Assembly (NCBI GenBank): GCA_024232965.1
Contig: JACKQF010000003.1
Location: forward strand, 682,001-746,000
DNA from: Verrucomicrobiaceae bacterium
Lineage (GTDB): Bacteria; Verrucomicrobiota; Verrucomicrobiia; Verrucomicrobiales; Verrucomicrobiaceae
DNA: 64,000 bases
Direction: 5' to 3'
This document shows, one piece after another, positions 47,786 to 55,470 of the stretch. The notes beneath the pieces are model-generated. The model searched no databases. It had not been told where the DNA came from and saw only the letters and a program-made list of their open reading frames with translations. Every line of letters starts with the position of its first letter. Position 1 is the stretch's first letter. A program made the translations under genes and the position numbers.

Positions 47786-48310
47786 CCGGTAGGCGCCGGG
47801 ATGTTTGTCTGACAGACTCGGAGGACTGTTTCAAGATTGAAATCTTGTGATTAATCGCCGAAACAACTTGGGGGTGCAGGCGATCGGAGTTCCGCGCGAG
47901 CGGTTTTGACGAGATCGCTCTGTTGAGCCACAAGCACAGTGAGGAGATCTTCCAAAAGGAGACAATCCACATCTGGAAGCATGGGCAAGATGAGATGCTG
48001 CAGGCGGTTCGACGATTGCATGGCCAAGTGGATGGCAGACGTGACGCAGAGGTCTGACCCCAAGCCCGAACTGAAATGACGTTGAATCGCTAACGTTATG
48101 ATTGGAGCGGGGCTCCATTGATAGGGGTGGTTGGGCGATTTTGGGGGGAGGACGTAAAGAGCGCGTCCATCTGACTTTTGAGGACCGTATTGGTTTCAGA
48201 TTCAGGGAGTTGTGTCTTCTGAGTCAACAGTGACCTCGGCCATTGAACTGATCTCGTTGTGCGATCATTCGATGCCGCATCCCAAAACTGCAACCAAACC
48301 AAATCTAAAC
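47786..48310. other. 525-bp intergenic region
   Basis: I see no convincing gene here. A small perfect hairpin, CAAGATT-GA-AATCTTG (47832-47847), lies 46 bp after the DUF1501 stop. Short frames on both strands (for example 47851-48063 minus and 48212 onward plus) lack homology-like patterns. The right part presumably holds the promoter of the lipoprotein gene at 48311. Confidence 0.5.
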
Positions 48311-48703
48311 ATGAGACCGCTGCTTATTGTCTTGTCCGTCGTGCTGTTCGGGTTGAACTCTTGCATTGTTGTTGAAGAAGGCGGAAACGCTCCTGGGACG
48401 TCGACCCAACTCCCCAACTCACCTCCGAAGTATGGCCAACCGCTCCGCGCCATCAACGGTTTGGGTACAGTTGTTATCCTTGAGGGCAGTCGCGAAATCG
48501 CTGTTTGCAATACCGCTTCACCGAACATCGAGCAGACGCGGTTTATCAGTGAGCAAAACCAGATTGTCGTCAAATCTCGCGGCAATCATGGCCCTGCTAC
48601 CGTAGAACTTTTCAACACCCGGACGGGGCGCCTCGAAGGGACCGTGAAGGCTTACGAACTCGCCAACGGTGGGCCCAGATGGGCCGCTGGGATGGCTGAT
48701 TAA
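48311..48703 (+). CDS. Small lipoprotein, unknown function
   Basis: 130 residues from ATG 48311 (MRPLLIVLSVVLFGLNSCIV). The lipobox LNSC marks Cys18 as the lipid-modified residue, followed by acidic VVEEGG, so an envelope lipoprotein is predicted. The mature part is beta-rich with YGQPLRAINGLGTVVILEGS and TRFISEQNQIVVKSRGNHGP, ending AVxL-type strands. I do not recognise a family. It lies 46 bp upstream of the PliG-like gene on the same strand and may be co-expressed with it. Confidence 0.7.
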   Translation: MRPLLIVLSVVLFGLNSCIVVEEGGNAPGTSTQLPNSPPKYGQPLRAINGLGTVVILEGSREIAVCNTASPNIEQTRFISEQNQIVVKSRGNHGPATVELFNTRTGRLEGTVKAYELANGGPRWAAGMAD

Positions 48704-48749
48704 TTGGCGTTAGGGCTCTGTGTTTCGAACAATCGCCTTCTTTCCTCCC

Positions 48750-49406
48750 ATGAATACTCGCACATTGATCTCCTTTCTGGCAGTGGCCGTTGCAGCCAAT
48801 CTTTCCGTCGCCGTTGGTGATGAAACTCGCACTGAAGTCGTAAAATTCGACGTGGGCAAGAGTAGTGCGGTGTTGAAAAACAGGATTTCGGGCCGCGGTA
48901 CAATTATCTACAAACTGAATGCACGTGATAGTCAGTTCCTCAAGGTTAGCCTGAGCTCAGATAACCCGTCCGTCGACTACAACATCTACATCCCGGGGCG
49001 TGGCCCAGGCGACGAGGCGTTGTTCACCTCTGCGACCGGAGGACGTGAGTACCTGGGCCAGTTGTATAAAACGGGCGATCATGTGATCTCGGTATTTCTC
49101 AACCGTGCCGCAGCGCGGGAGGGCGCAACTGCCAAGTTTGAACTGCGGATTTCGATCACTGATCAAGCCCCTACCAATCAAGAAGAAAAACCTTCTGCGG
49201 AACCAGTGCCGCAAAAGGTCATTGATGACTGCCTCACTGCCTTGCGGAAGCATGTCGGCAATGAGGTCGGTATGAAGGTCATCAAGGCCAAGCGTGGAGA
49301 GAACTCCTTCATCATCGACGTCAAAGTTGATAGCGCTGAAAAGCCTTGGCGGTGTTTCCACGATGGCACGAAGTGCACTGGCACCGAGTATCAGGGGGAG
49401 GGCTGA
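48750..49406 (+). CDS. Exported protein resembling g-type lysozyme inhibitors (PliG-like)
   Basis: 218 residues from ATG 48750 with signal peptide (MNTRTLISFLAVAVAANLSV). The mature N-terminal domain reads VKFDVGKSSAVLKNRISGRG, YKLNARDSQFLKVSLSSDNP, VDYNIYIPGRGPGDEALFTS, GQLYKTGDHVISVFLNRAAA and KFELRISI. This spacing (GKSSaxlkgxIxG, vxLSSxNpsxyfNi, GeYxvxVylnRaaAR) is that of PliG-like proteins, which protect the wall from g-type lysozyme. A C-terminal domain (about 152-218) has CLTALRKHVGNEVGM and EKPWRCFHDG, also seen behind such domains. Assignment is by pattern memory only. Confidence 0.65.
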   Translation: MNTRTLISFLAVAVAANLSVAVGDETRTEVVKFDVGKSSAVLKNRISGRGTIIYKLNARDSQFLKVSLSSDNPSVDYNIYIPGRGPGDEALFTSATGGREYLGQLYKTGDHVISVFLNRAAAREGATAKFELRISITDQAPTNQEEKPSAEPVPQKVIDDCLTALRKHVGNEVGMKVIKAKRGENSFIIDVKVDSAEKPWRCFHDGTKCTGTEYQGEG

Positions 49407-49483
49407 ACTGACTGATTGACCAACGCCAACCAAAGACTTGCGCCACTGAATGTGTAGCGAATTTGTTGAGAACGCGTCACGGT

Positions 49484-50605
49484 TCAAAGTCCAGTTTGGA
49501 CGGCGGTGTATCTGCGACCAGGCAAGGCGCGGATCTGGCGTTTCATTTCTAGGCGCATGAGCGTGGAGGAAACGGTGGCGGCGGTGAGGCCTGAGCGGGT
49601 GATCAGTTCGTCGATGTGGGCTTCGCCCTCGGCGATGGTGTTGACGAGGATCTGCTCCTCTAGGGTGAGCGTGATGGGGCCCGCAGGCGCTGTGCTGGGG
49701 CTGGCGCCAGGCTTTTTGGGGGCGTTGTCTGGGAAGAGGACGAGTTGATCGTCGAGTACGTCGGCACCGTCCATGATGAGCTTGGCACCCTGTTGGATGA
49801 GGCGATTGCAGCCGCCTGAGCTGGGGCGATCAATCTGCCCAGGTACGGCATACACCGTGCGACCACGGTCCAGTGCCTGTTGGGCGGTGATGAGGGAGCC
49901 GCTGCGCGCGGGGGCTTCGACAACGACTAGGCCATTGCTCCATCCGGCGACGATGCGGTTGCGATAGGGGAAGGTCTGTTTGTCGGCGATGCGATCAACG
50001 GGGTATTCACTGACGACGGCACCATTTTCGGCGATGCGTTGCGCTAGACCGAGATTTTCTGGCGGGTAGAGCTGCCCGATGCCGGAGCCAATGACGGCGA
50101 TGGTGCGCCCTTTCGCGGCGAGGGCTGCTTCGTGGGCGGCGGTATCAATGCCCCGCGCGAGGCCGCTGATGACGGTGAAGCCTGCGTAGGCGAGCTGAAA
50201 GCTGAGCTTTTTGGCGGAGCTGAGCCCATACGATGTCGCGGCGCGGCTCCCGACGACGCCGATGGCGTTGTGATCACGTTTTTCGATCTGTCCCCAGACG
50301 TAGAGGAGGAAGGGGGAGTCGTTGACTTCACGCAGGAGAGGCGGGAAGAGGTCGTCCTCTTGGTGGAGGAGGGTGAGACCTCGGTCGTTGATTTTTTTTT
50401 GTTCGCCAGCGAGATCGATCTGTTGTTCCCAGGTGGAGATCGTCTCCGCGAGGCCTTGGCTAATGTTGGGGACGCGAACAAGTTCTGCCGTGGTGGCGCT
50501 GAGAATGGCCTCTGGCGAATCGAATTGTTCCAGCAATCGTCGGACCCGTAAAGGCCCAATGCTGGGCAACAGGTTGAGTGCTAGGTAGGCTTCGGTCCGG
50601 GTCAT
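49484..50605 (-). CDS. dprA: DNA-processing protein DprA/Smf
   Basis: 373 residues from ATG 50605 (MTRTEAYLALNLLPSIGPLR); starts at 50617 and 50641 are possible. An N-terminal SAM-like region is followed by the Rossmann-like DprA domain: GVVGSRAATSYGLSSAKKLS, VISGLARGIDTAAHEAAL, AVIGSGIGQLYPPENLGLAQ, GAVVSEYP, YRNRIVAGWSNGLVVVEAPA and GCNRLIQQGAKLI. A DprA winged-helix (about 310-370) ends the protein. It loads RecA on incoming single-stranded DNA during natural transformation. Last gene in a minus-strand run of four. Confidence 0.95.
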   Translation of the reverse strand: MTRTEAYLALNLLPSIGPLRVRRLLEQFDSPEAILSATTAELVRVPNISQGLAETISTWEQQIDLAGEQKKINDRGLTLLHQEDDLFPPLLREVNDSPFLLYVWGQIEKRDHNAIGVVGSRAATSYGLSSAKKLSFQLAYAGFTVISGLARGIDTAAHEAALAAKGRTIAVIGSGIGQLYPPENLGLAQRIAENGAVVSEYPVDRIADKQTFPYRNRIVAGWSNGLVVVEAPARSGSLITAQQALDRGRTVYAVPGQIDRPSSGGCNRLIQQGAKLIMDGADVLDDQLVLFPDNAPKKPGASPSTAPAGPITLTLEEQILVNTIAEGEAHIDELITRSGLTAATVSSTLMRLEMKRQIRALPGRRYTAVQTGL

Positions 50606-50656
50606 GATGGATTTCATGAGCCGGGGACGGCGGCGCGTCAAGTCCGGTCGTGCAGA

Positions 50657-51025
50657 CTAGCGCAAGAAATGCAGGCTCTGATTCAGCCAGCCGAGCGCAG
50701 CACCGATGAGACTGAGCGTGAGGGCGAGCTTGCCGATGAGCATGGCTTTTTCCAAATTGATGGCGCGCTCTCTGTGCAGGGGGAGACGATTCGTTCCCGG
50801 ACGAACGGATTCACGCTCAATGGGGGGCACATAGTTGAGGCGGGATAGCTTTTGCTGGCGGGCGAGGCGCGGTGCGGCTGCGATGAAGCACTCAAGGCGC
50901 TCGATTTCGCTGGCGACCTCGCGTGGTGCCCGTGGGGCGCGGCGGCGGACCTCGGTCTTCCGCTCAGTGGCGAGCAGATCCTGGGTTGATTCGTGACGAC
51001 GACGATTGATGCGTTTGTTGGCCAT
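50657..51025 (-). CDS. Small basic protein with C-terminal membrane helix
   Basis: 122 residues from ATG 51025 (MANKRINRRRHESTQDLLAT). The first 95 residues are very basic and predicted cytoplasmic, with a helical piece EVASEIERLECFIAAAPRLA and a Pro-rich stretch. One TM helix (about 94-114, MLIGKLALTLSLIGAALGWL) ends the protein. Unknown family. It is 51 bp upstream of dprA and 31 bp after the coiled-coil protein gene, and shares the tail-anchored layout with that neighbour. Confidence 0.75.
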   Translation of the reverse strand: MANKRINRRRHESTQDLLATERKTEVRRRAPRAPREVASEIERLECFIAAAPRLARQQKLSRLNYVPPIERESVRPGTNRLPLHRERAINLEKAMLIGKLALTLSLIGAALGWLNQSLHFLR

Positions 51026-51056
51026 GGGATGAGGTGTTTCTCCAGGTTGTGAACGG

Positions 51057-51746
51057 TTAGAACATCAGGCGGGCGAGGATCAGGAGGACGATGAGTCCGG
51101 CGACAAGGGGGATATTGAAGGCGAGTCCGCGACGGAACCAGGACGGGAAATCGTCGGTGCCGGTTGTGGTCGACAGACTGTGCTGAGAGCCTTCCTCTTC
51201 ATCTTCGTTGGCATCCGACGCTTCGGTCTTGGAGGCCTCGGTCTGTCGGACGGACTGAATGCGGCGGGTGCTTTTGGCAAATTCGTCTTCGGCATCTTCG
51301 ATGGCGGCGAGGGCTCCGTCGAGTTCTTCATCCACCTGGCTGCGGTGCCATTTTTCTGGCTGGATGCCTTTGATGATTTCGAGGTGATGATTGAAGGAAT
51401 CGCGAGCGATGGAGAGTTCTTCGACGAGCTTCTGGGCGTCGTAGAGTTCGCGGTCCAGGGTGCTTGTAGAGCGGGTGAGTTTTTCGATCAGGTCACGCTT
51501 GCCTTGGCCAAAGCGCTCCTGCTTTTGGCGGAGTTCTTCGAGGTGCTTCTTCTGGCGCTCGATCTCCTCCTGCTGCTGCCTGAGGCGGAGGAGTTGCTCT
51601 TGAGCTTCCTTAACGCGGGCGTCAACGTTCTCCATTTCTTCCGCTGCTTCGCGACCGTCCATAAATTCGGGGGCGTCGTCGAAGAACAGAATATCCTTTT
51701 CAGTAGCGTTGGAGGCTGCGGGAATGGTGGGGGATTTACGGGCCAT
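51057..51746 (-). CDS. Coiled-coil tail-anchored membrane protein
   Basis: 229 residues from ATG 51746 (MARKSPTIPAASNATEKDIL); an ATG at 51773 is also possible. Residues about 35-165 form long coiled coils rich in Glu, Gln and Lys (VKEAQEQLLRLRQQQEEIER, QKKHLEELRQKQERF). An acidic Ser/Thr linker follows (DANEDEEEGSQ), then a single C-terminal TM helix (LVAGLIVLLILARLMF). It is predicted to be held in the inner membrane with the coil in the cytoplasm. Unknown family; possible scaffold for the membrane proteins of this cluster. 34 bp downstream of the permease stop. Confidence 0.8.
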   Translation of the reverse strand: MARKSPTIPAASNATEKDILFFDDAPEFMDGREAAEEMENVDARVKEAQEQLLRLRQQQEEIERQKKHLEELRQKQERFGQGKRDLIEKLTRSTSTLDRELYDAQKLVEELSIARDSFNHHLEIIKGIQPEKWHRSQVDEELDGALAAIEDAEDEFAKSTRRIQSVRQTEASKTEASDANEDEEEGSQHSLSTTTGTDDFPSWFRRGLAFNIPLVAGLIVLLILARLMF

Positions 51747-51780
51747 AGTGATCGTGGAAATTATCTCCACCATCGAAATA

Positions 51781-53559
51781 CTACAGAAGTCTTAAATATT
51801 CCAGATCTTTTGTTCGTTTTTTTGCAATTCTATAAGGGATGAAGCCGAATGCGCCCGTCCAGAACGCCACTCCGCCCAATGCGCCGAGATCGCAGAGGAA
51901 TCTGACCGGGGGGGCAAGGGGATGTCCGGAGGTCATCGCGCGCTGCTCGATCCATGGGGGGATGACCAGTGTGCCCATGCAGGCCATGATGTATATGAAG
52001 GAGCAGATGAGGCAGACCGTGCCGCCGAATCCGGAGACTATCTTGGCAGGGTTGGTTTCTCGGAAATTGGGCACGAGGGTGCCGATGGCGAGCGCCAGAG
52101 CGGTGAGGCCGTAGCTGAGCAGCAAGATGGCGCTGCAGAAGAAAAAGATTCGCTGCCAGGATAGGGAAAGGCTCAGGCTGGAAATGAGGACGAGGGTGGT
52201 GGTCAGGAGGCCGATGACGCTGGCGCTGAGGCGGAGTTTTAGCGAGAGAATGCGGTGCAGCGGCACGGGGGATAGGCCCAGAATCCACATACGCTGCCCC
52301 TCCAGACTAATTTGGGGAAAGATGAATCGGGTGGTCAGTGTGGAGAGAGCCAGAGAGCAGACGAGGAGGTTCAGGTGGCTGATCAGCACGATCCAAAATG
52401 GATTTTGCAGGTCGTAGCCGAGTCGCCGGAGATTGGACGCGTAAAAGAAAAGAAGACCAAAGATGAGGGTCGTCTGGCCCCATTGGGCGGGTTCGCGAAG
52501 GAAGGTGCGGACGTCTTTGAGGACTAGGGCCGCAGAGGGGCGATCCACCCCGAGCAGTTGATGCCAGATCGGGGTGCGCCTAGTGGCGGTGGCCGTGCGG
52601 AACCAGGCCATGGATGCGGCACGGGCGCGCTTGCTTGGGGCGGCTGTCATGATGCGATTCCACGCAGGATAGAAGAAAGAGCTGGCGGACTTCGCAGTGA
52701 TGACGATGCCAAAGAGACCGTAGCTGAAGAGTAGAAGCAGAAAAAAACTCGCCCGAGTCGGTAGGCCTCGCGAGGCGGCAAAGAGCGTCTCTGCCACCCA
52801 TGTGCTAGGCAGCAGGGGGTGCATGCAGACATCAGTGTGCCGCAGGACTTGATTCAGGTTCGCCACCACGTCCCCAGCCTTGGCGTTTTCTGGATTGGTT
52901 GACCAGAAGCGGATGATTACATAAGCAAAGGCGGTGACGGCGAGGATACCGATGGGATACCACCACCACCGCTTGGCAAAGCGCACAATGATGAGTAGCA
53001 GCCAAGTGGACAGGTGGGCTGCGATGGAGACCAGGCAAACCATAGCGAGGGCACCGACGGTATAAAAGAGCCAGCCCGCGTGAAAGACACGCCCCAGCGC
53101 CACGAGGATCGGCGCGGAGAGAATGAGCAGTCCCCAACTCGCCAGGAAGACACCCTCCAGCGTCTTCCACATGACGATGCCGCGAACCGGGATGGGCAGT
53201 GCCACCTGCCACTCCATTTCTTTTCGTCGAAATAGACTGATGCTGGTGATGGTGGCGTTGGAGATGACCAGCATGACGAAAAAGAAAAAGAACAGCACAT
53301 ACACGAGCCGCTCCGTCAGCAGGGGGCCCAGCAGTGGCAGGCGGTGCACAAAACCAAGTCCAGCGGCGACGAGTGCGTAGGCGGCGATGCCGTAGATGAC
53401 GAGGAAAGTGGCGATCGTGAAGCTCTTCACCCGGTCATGACGAAGATTGTCGCCCAGTTTGTTTGCCAATATCCGCCAGTGAGTGCGGGCTAGGAGTCCT
53501 GTGGCTGCTGCGGAATTTATAGACACGTGGGAATGGGGTATTTTGGGATACTGTCTCAT
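51781..53559 (-). CDS. ABC-2-type permease-like membrane protein
   Basis: 592 residues from ATG 53559 (MRQYPKIPHSHVSINSAAAT); the frame runs on to 53718 but would then overlap the divergent kinase gene. About twelve hydrophobic helices fall in two halves joined by a cytoplasmic segment (KRARAASMAWFRTATATRRT then PIWHQLLGVDRPSAALVLKD). The first helices FLVIYGIAAYALVAAGLGFV and the motif RRKEMEWQVALPIPVRGIVM WKT resemble the permease of two-subunit ABC exporters. No ATP-binding subunit gene is found nearby, so it must use a distant one or act alone. First gene of the run leading to dprA. Confidence 0.8.
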   Translation of the reverse strand: MRQYPKIPHSHVSINSAAATGLLARTHWRILANKLGDNLRHDRVKSFTIATFLVIYGIAAYALVAAGLGFVHRLPLLGPLLTERLVYVLFFFFFVMLVISNATITSISLFRRKEMEWQVALPIPVRGIVMWKTLEGVFLASWGLLILSAPILVALGRVFHAGWLFYTVGALAMVCLVSIAAHLSTWLLLIIVRFAKRWWWYPIGILAVTAFAYVIIRFWSTNPENAKAGDVVANLNQVLRHTDVCMHPLLPSTWVAETLFAASRGLPTRASFFLLLLFSYGLFGIVITAKSASSFFYPAWNRIMTAAPSKRARAASMAWFRTATATRRTPIWHQLLGVDRPSAALVLKDVRTFLREPAQWGQTTLIFGLLFFYASNLRRLGYDLQNPFWIVLISHLNLLVCSLALSTLTTRFIFPQISLEGQRMWILGLSPVPLHRILSLKLRLSASVIGLLTTTLVLISSLSLSLSWQRIFFFCSAILLLSYGLTALALAIGTLVPNFRETNPAKIVSGFGGTVCLICSFIYIMACMGTLVIPPWIEQRAMTSGHPLAPPVRFLCDLGALGGVAFWTGAFGFIPYRIAKKRTKDLEYLRLL

Positions 53560-53655
53560 TTCGCAGGGAAAATGGCGAACCTTTTGCTGAAGTGGTGTGG
53601 CGGAAAAGATGCGGCGGGCGTATCCTGTCTTTGGAACGTATGAGGCCATTGCCGC

Positions 53656-54063
53656 ATGATTGAAGCAAAAAACACACAAAGATCGATCGTCCGCATCGGA
53701 TATGATGGCCGGGTGCACAAGCTTTTTCGCGGGCCGAAAGCGGAGGAGAGATTTGCCACGGAGGTAAAGGTGTTGCGGTATCTGGAGCAGCGAGGCTGCA
53801 CCTTTGTTCCAAAGTTGCTGGAATGTGATCCGGCGGCTCTGACAATGGTGACGTCAAACTGCGGCAGTCGCGTGGAACGGTTGAGCGATGAGAAATTGGC
53901 GGAACTCTTTGCGGAGTTAGAGTCCTTTGGCGTCCGGCACGACGATCCTTTTGCGCGAAACGTGACCTATCGGGCGTCAGACGGGCGTTTCTGCATTATC
54001 GACTTTGAATTCGCCACCATCTTGGGTAGTGATCCGGCCAACGCCGATCAACCCAACCCATGA
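53656..54063 (+). CDS. Miniature protein-kinase-like (RIO/Bud32-like) protein
   Basis: 135 residues, half the size of a normal kinase domain. Yet the catalytic set is in order: Lys22 (VHKLFRG) as ATP-binding lysine, Glu36 (FATEVKVLRYLE) as its partner, an HRD-like loop H95-D-D97-P-F-A-R-N102 with catalytic Asp97 and metal-binding Asn102, and Asp116 in DFEFA as the DFG Asp. The glycine loop is short (RIGYDGRVHK) and there is no C-lobe beyond DFE, as in Bud32/RIO and Kdo-kinase-like folds. Its TGA overlaps the ATG of a PP2C phosphatase gene (ATGA), so kinase and phosphatase are made together. Divergent from the permease gene, 96 bp apart. Substrate unknown. Confidence 0.7.
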   Translation: MIEAKNTQRSIVRIGYDGRVHKLFRGPKAEERFATEVKVLRYLEQRGCTFVPKLLECDPAALTMVTSNCGSRVERLSDEKLAELFAELESFGVRHDDPFARNVTYRASDGRFCIIDFEFATILGSDPANADQPNP

Positions 54064-54944
54064 ACGACGCGGACGAATTCCATACTTCTCTAGAGACCTT
54101 TGGTGCTAGCGACCTGCCACAGGTGGGTGCCCGCAACGTGCACTGGTCGGCTCTGACGCACGTGGGAAAGGTGCGCACGAACAACGAGGATGCCTTTCTG
54201 GCGCTGACGGTAGATGGTCGCGAGGTACGGTATTTGGGGAAAACTGGGCAGGGGACCTTTGCTGAGTTCGACTATGTGTTTGCAGTGAGTGATGGCATGG
54301 GCGGCGCGAAATCGGGCGAGTTTGCGAGCCGGATCGCGGTGGAAAAGATTACGCGCATGTTTCCGCGCACTTACCGCGATGCGGCGGGTGGTTTGCCGAC
54401 GGGGTTTGGCGATGTTTTGACGGAGCTCTTCAACGCCATCCACAAGGATTTGACGCGTCTAGGCGAGAGCTATGTGGAATGCCAGGGCATGGGCGCTACG
54501 CTGAGCCTTGGTTGGTTCACTCCGGGGTGGATGTACTTTGGTCATATCGGTGATAGCCGCATCTACTACCTGCCGGCGAATGGTGATGGCATGATGCAGA
54601 TCACGCATGATGACTCCCACGTCGGTTGGCTGCGGCGGCAGGGAAAACTCAGCGAGCGCGAGGCGCGTAACCATCCCCGTAAGAACGTGATCTCCAAAGC
54701 GCTGGGAGCAGGGCACATGTATGTGGACCCGCAGATTGGCGCAGTGGGTTGTGAGCCGGGAGATCGTTTTGTTTTTTGCACGGATGGCGTCATGGACGGT
54801 CTCTGGGATCGCGCAATCTGCGACGCGATCCGCGAGCCCACGGCTGCTGAACTCACCCAGGAACCAGGGCTGCGCCTAGTGCTGAATGCGCTGGAGGCCA
54901 GCGGGAAAGACAACATCACGGCGGTGGTGGTGGAGATTGGTTGA
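54060..54944 (+). CDS. PP2C-family Ser/Thr protein phosphatase
   Basis: 294 residues. All PPM/PP2C metal and catalytic motifs are present: GKVRTNNEDAF (39-44 RTNNED), FAVSDGMGGAKSGEFAS with Asp78, GMGATLSLGWF, GHIGDSRIYYL, ISKALG, FVFCTDGVMDGLWD and SGKDNITAVVVEI. A long metal-cap-like insert lies around TRMFPRTYRDAAGGLPTGFG. It removes phosphate from Ser/Thr residues in the cytoplasm with two Mn/Mg ions. Its start codon overlaps the stop of the mini-kinase gene, suggesting opposing enzymes acting on one substrate. Confidence 0.95.
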   Translation: MNDADEFHTSLETFGASDLPQVGARNVHWSALTHVGKVRTNNEDAFLALTVDGREVRYLGKTGQGTFAEFDYVFAVSDGMGGAKSGEFASRIAVEKITRMFPRTYRDAAGGLPTGFGDVLTELFNAIHKDLTRLGESYVECQGMGATLSLGWFTPGWMYFGHIGDSRIYYLPANGDGMMQITHDDSHVGWLRRQGKLSEREARNHPRKNVISKALGAGHMYVDPQIGAVGCEPGDRFVFCTDGVMDGLWDRAICDAIREPTAAELTQEPGLRLVLNALEASGKDNITAVVVEIG

Positions 54945-54996
54945 GCGATTATTTTTTCGTGGCAGTCGAGTATCGATTGCCCCAGAGTGGGGGCCG

Positions 54997-55389
54997 ATGA
55001 AAAACCTCACACGATTTGTTTTGGCGGCCTGCCTGAGTGCGGCCATGATGTTGGTCATGACTTCAACCTCCCATGCGGACGAGACGGGTGCCTACCGGCA
55101 CGTAGTGCTTTTCAAATTCAAAGACGATGCCAAGCCTGAGCAGGTGAAGGGAGTCGAGGATGCCTTTATCGCTCTCGCCAAGAAGGTGGAGACGGTGACG
55201 GGCTTTGAGTGGGGAACGAATGTGAGCCCTGAAAACAAAAACGAAGGCTACACCCATTGCTTCCTGGTCACCTTCAAGGACAAAGCCGGTCTGGAAGTGT
55301 ATCTGCCGCATCCCGCCCATGAGGAATTCAAAGGGACGCTCCGTGGGATCTTGGATAAGGTCTGCGTCTTTGACTTTGTCGCCAAATAA
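54997..55389 (+). CDS. Exported Dabb (stress-responsive A/B barrel) domain protein
   Basis: 130 residues from ATG 54997 (MKNLTRFVLAACLSAAMMLV), signal peptide ending near SHA-DE. A single Dabb domain follows: YRHVVLFKFKDDAKPEQVKG, VEDAFIALAKKVETVTGFEW, YTHCFLVTFKDKAGLEVYLP, HPAHEEF and the ending VCVFDFVAK. Dabb proteins are small dimeric alpha/beta barrels. Exported single-domain forms are common in PVC bacteria and have no known reaction. 52 bp after the phosphatase stop. Confidence 0.9.
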   Translation: MKNLTRFVLAACLSAAMMLVMTSTSHADETGAYRHVVLFKFKDDAKPEQVKGVEDAFIALAKKVETVTGFEWGTNVSPENKNEGYTHCFLVTFKDKAGLEVYLPHPAHEEFKGTLRGILDKVCVFDFVAK

Positions 55390-55470
55390 GACCGGCGATG
55401 GACCGAATGGGGCACGTCTCCCGTGCAACTTTGACCCGCCATCCCGCGTAATGGGGTGGCGGTTTCTATT

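Noticed and set aside
47851..48063. A 70-residue minus-strand frame in the 525-bp gap
   Set aside because: Somewhat protein-like (LLLEDLLTVLVAQQSDLV) but no start context, no recognisable family, and the same stretch is also open on the plus strand.
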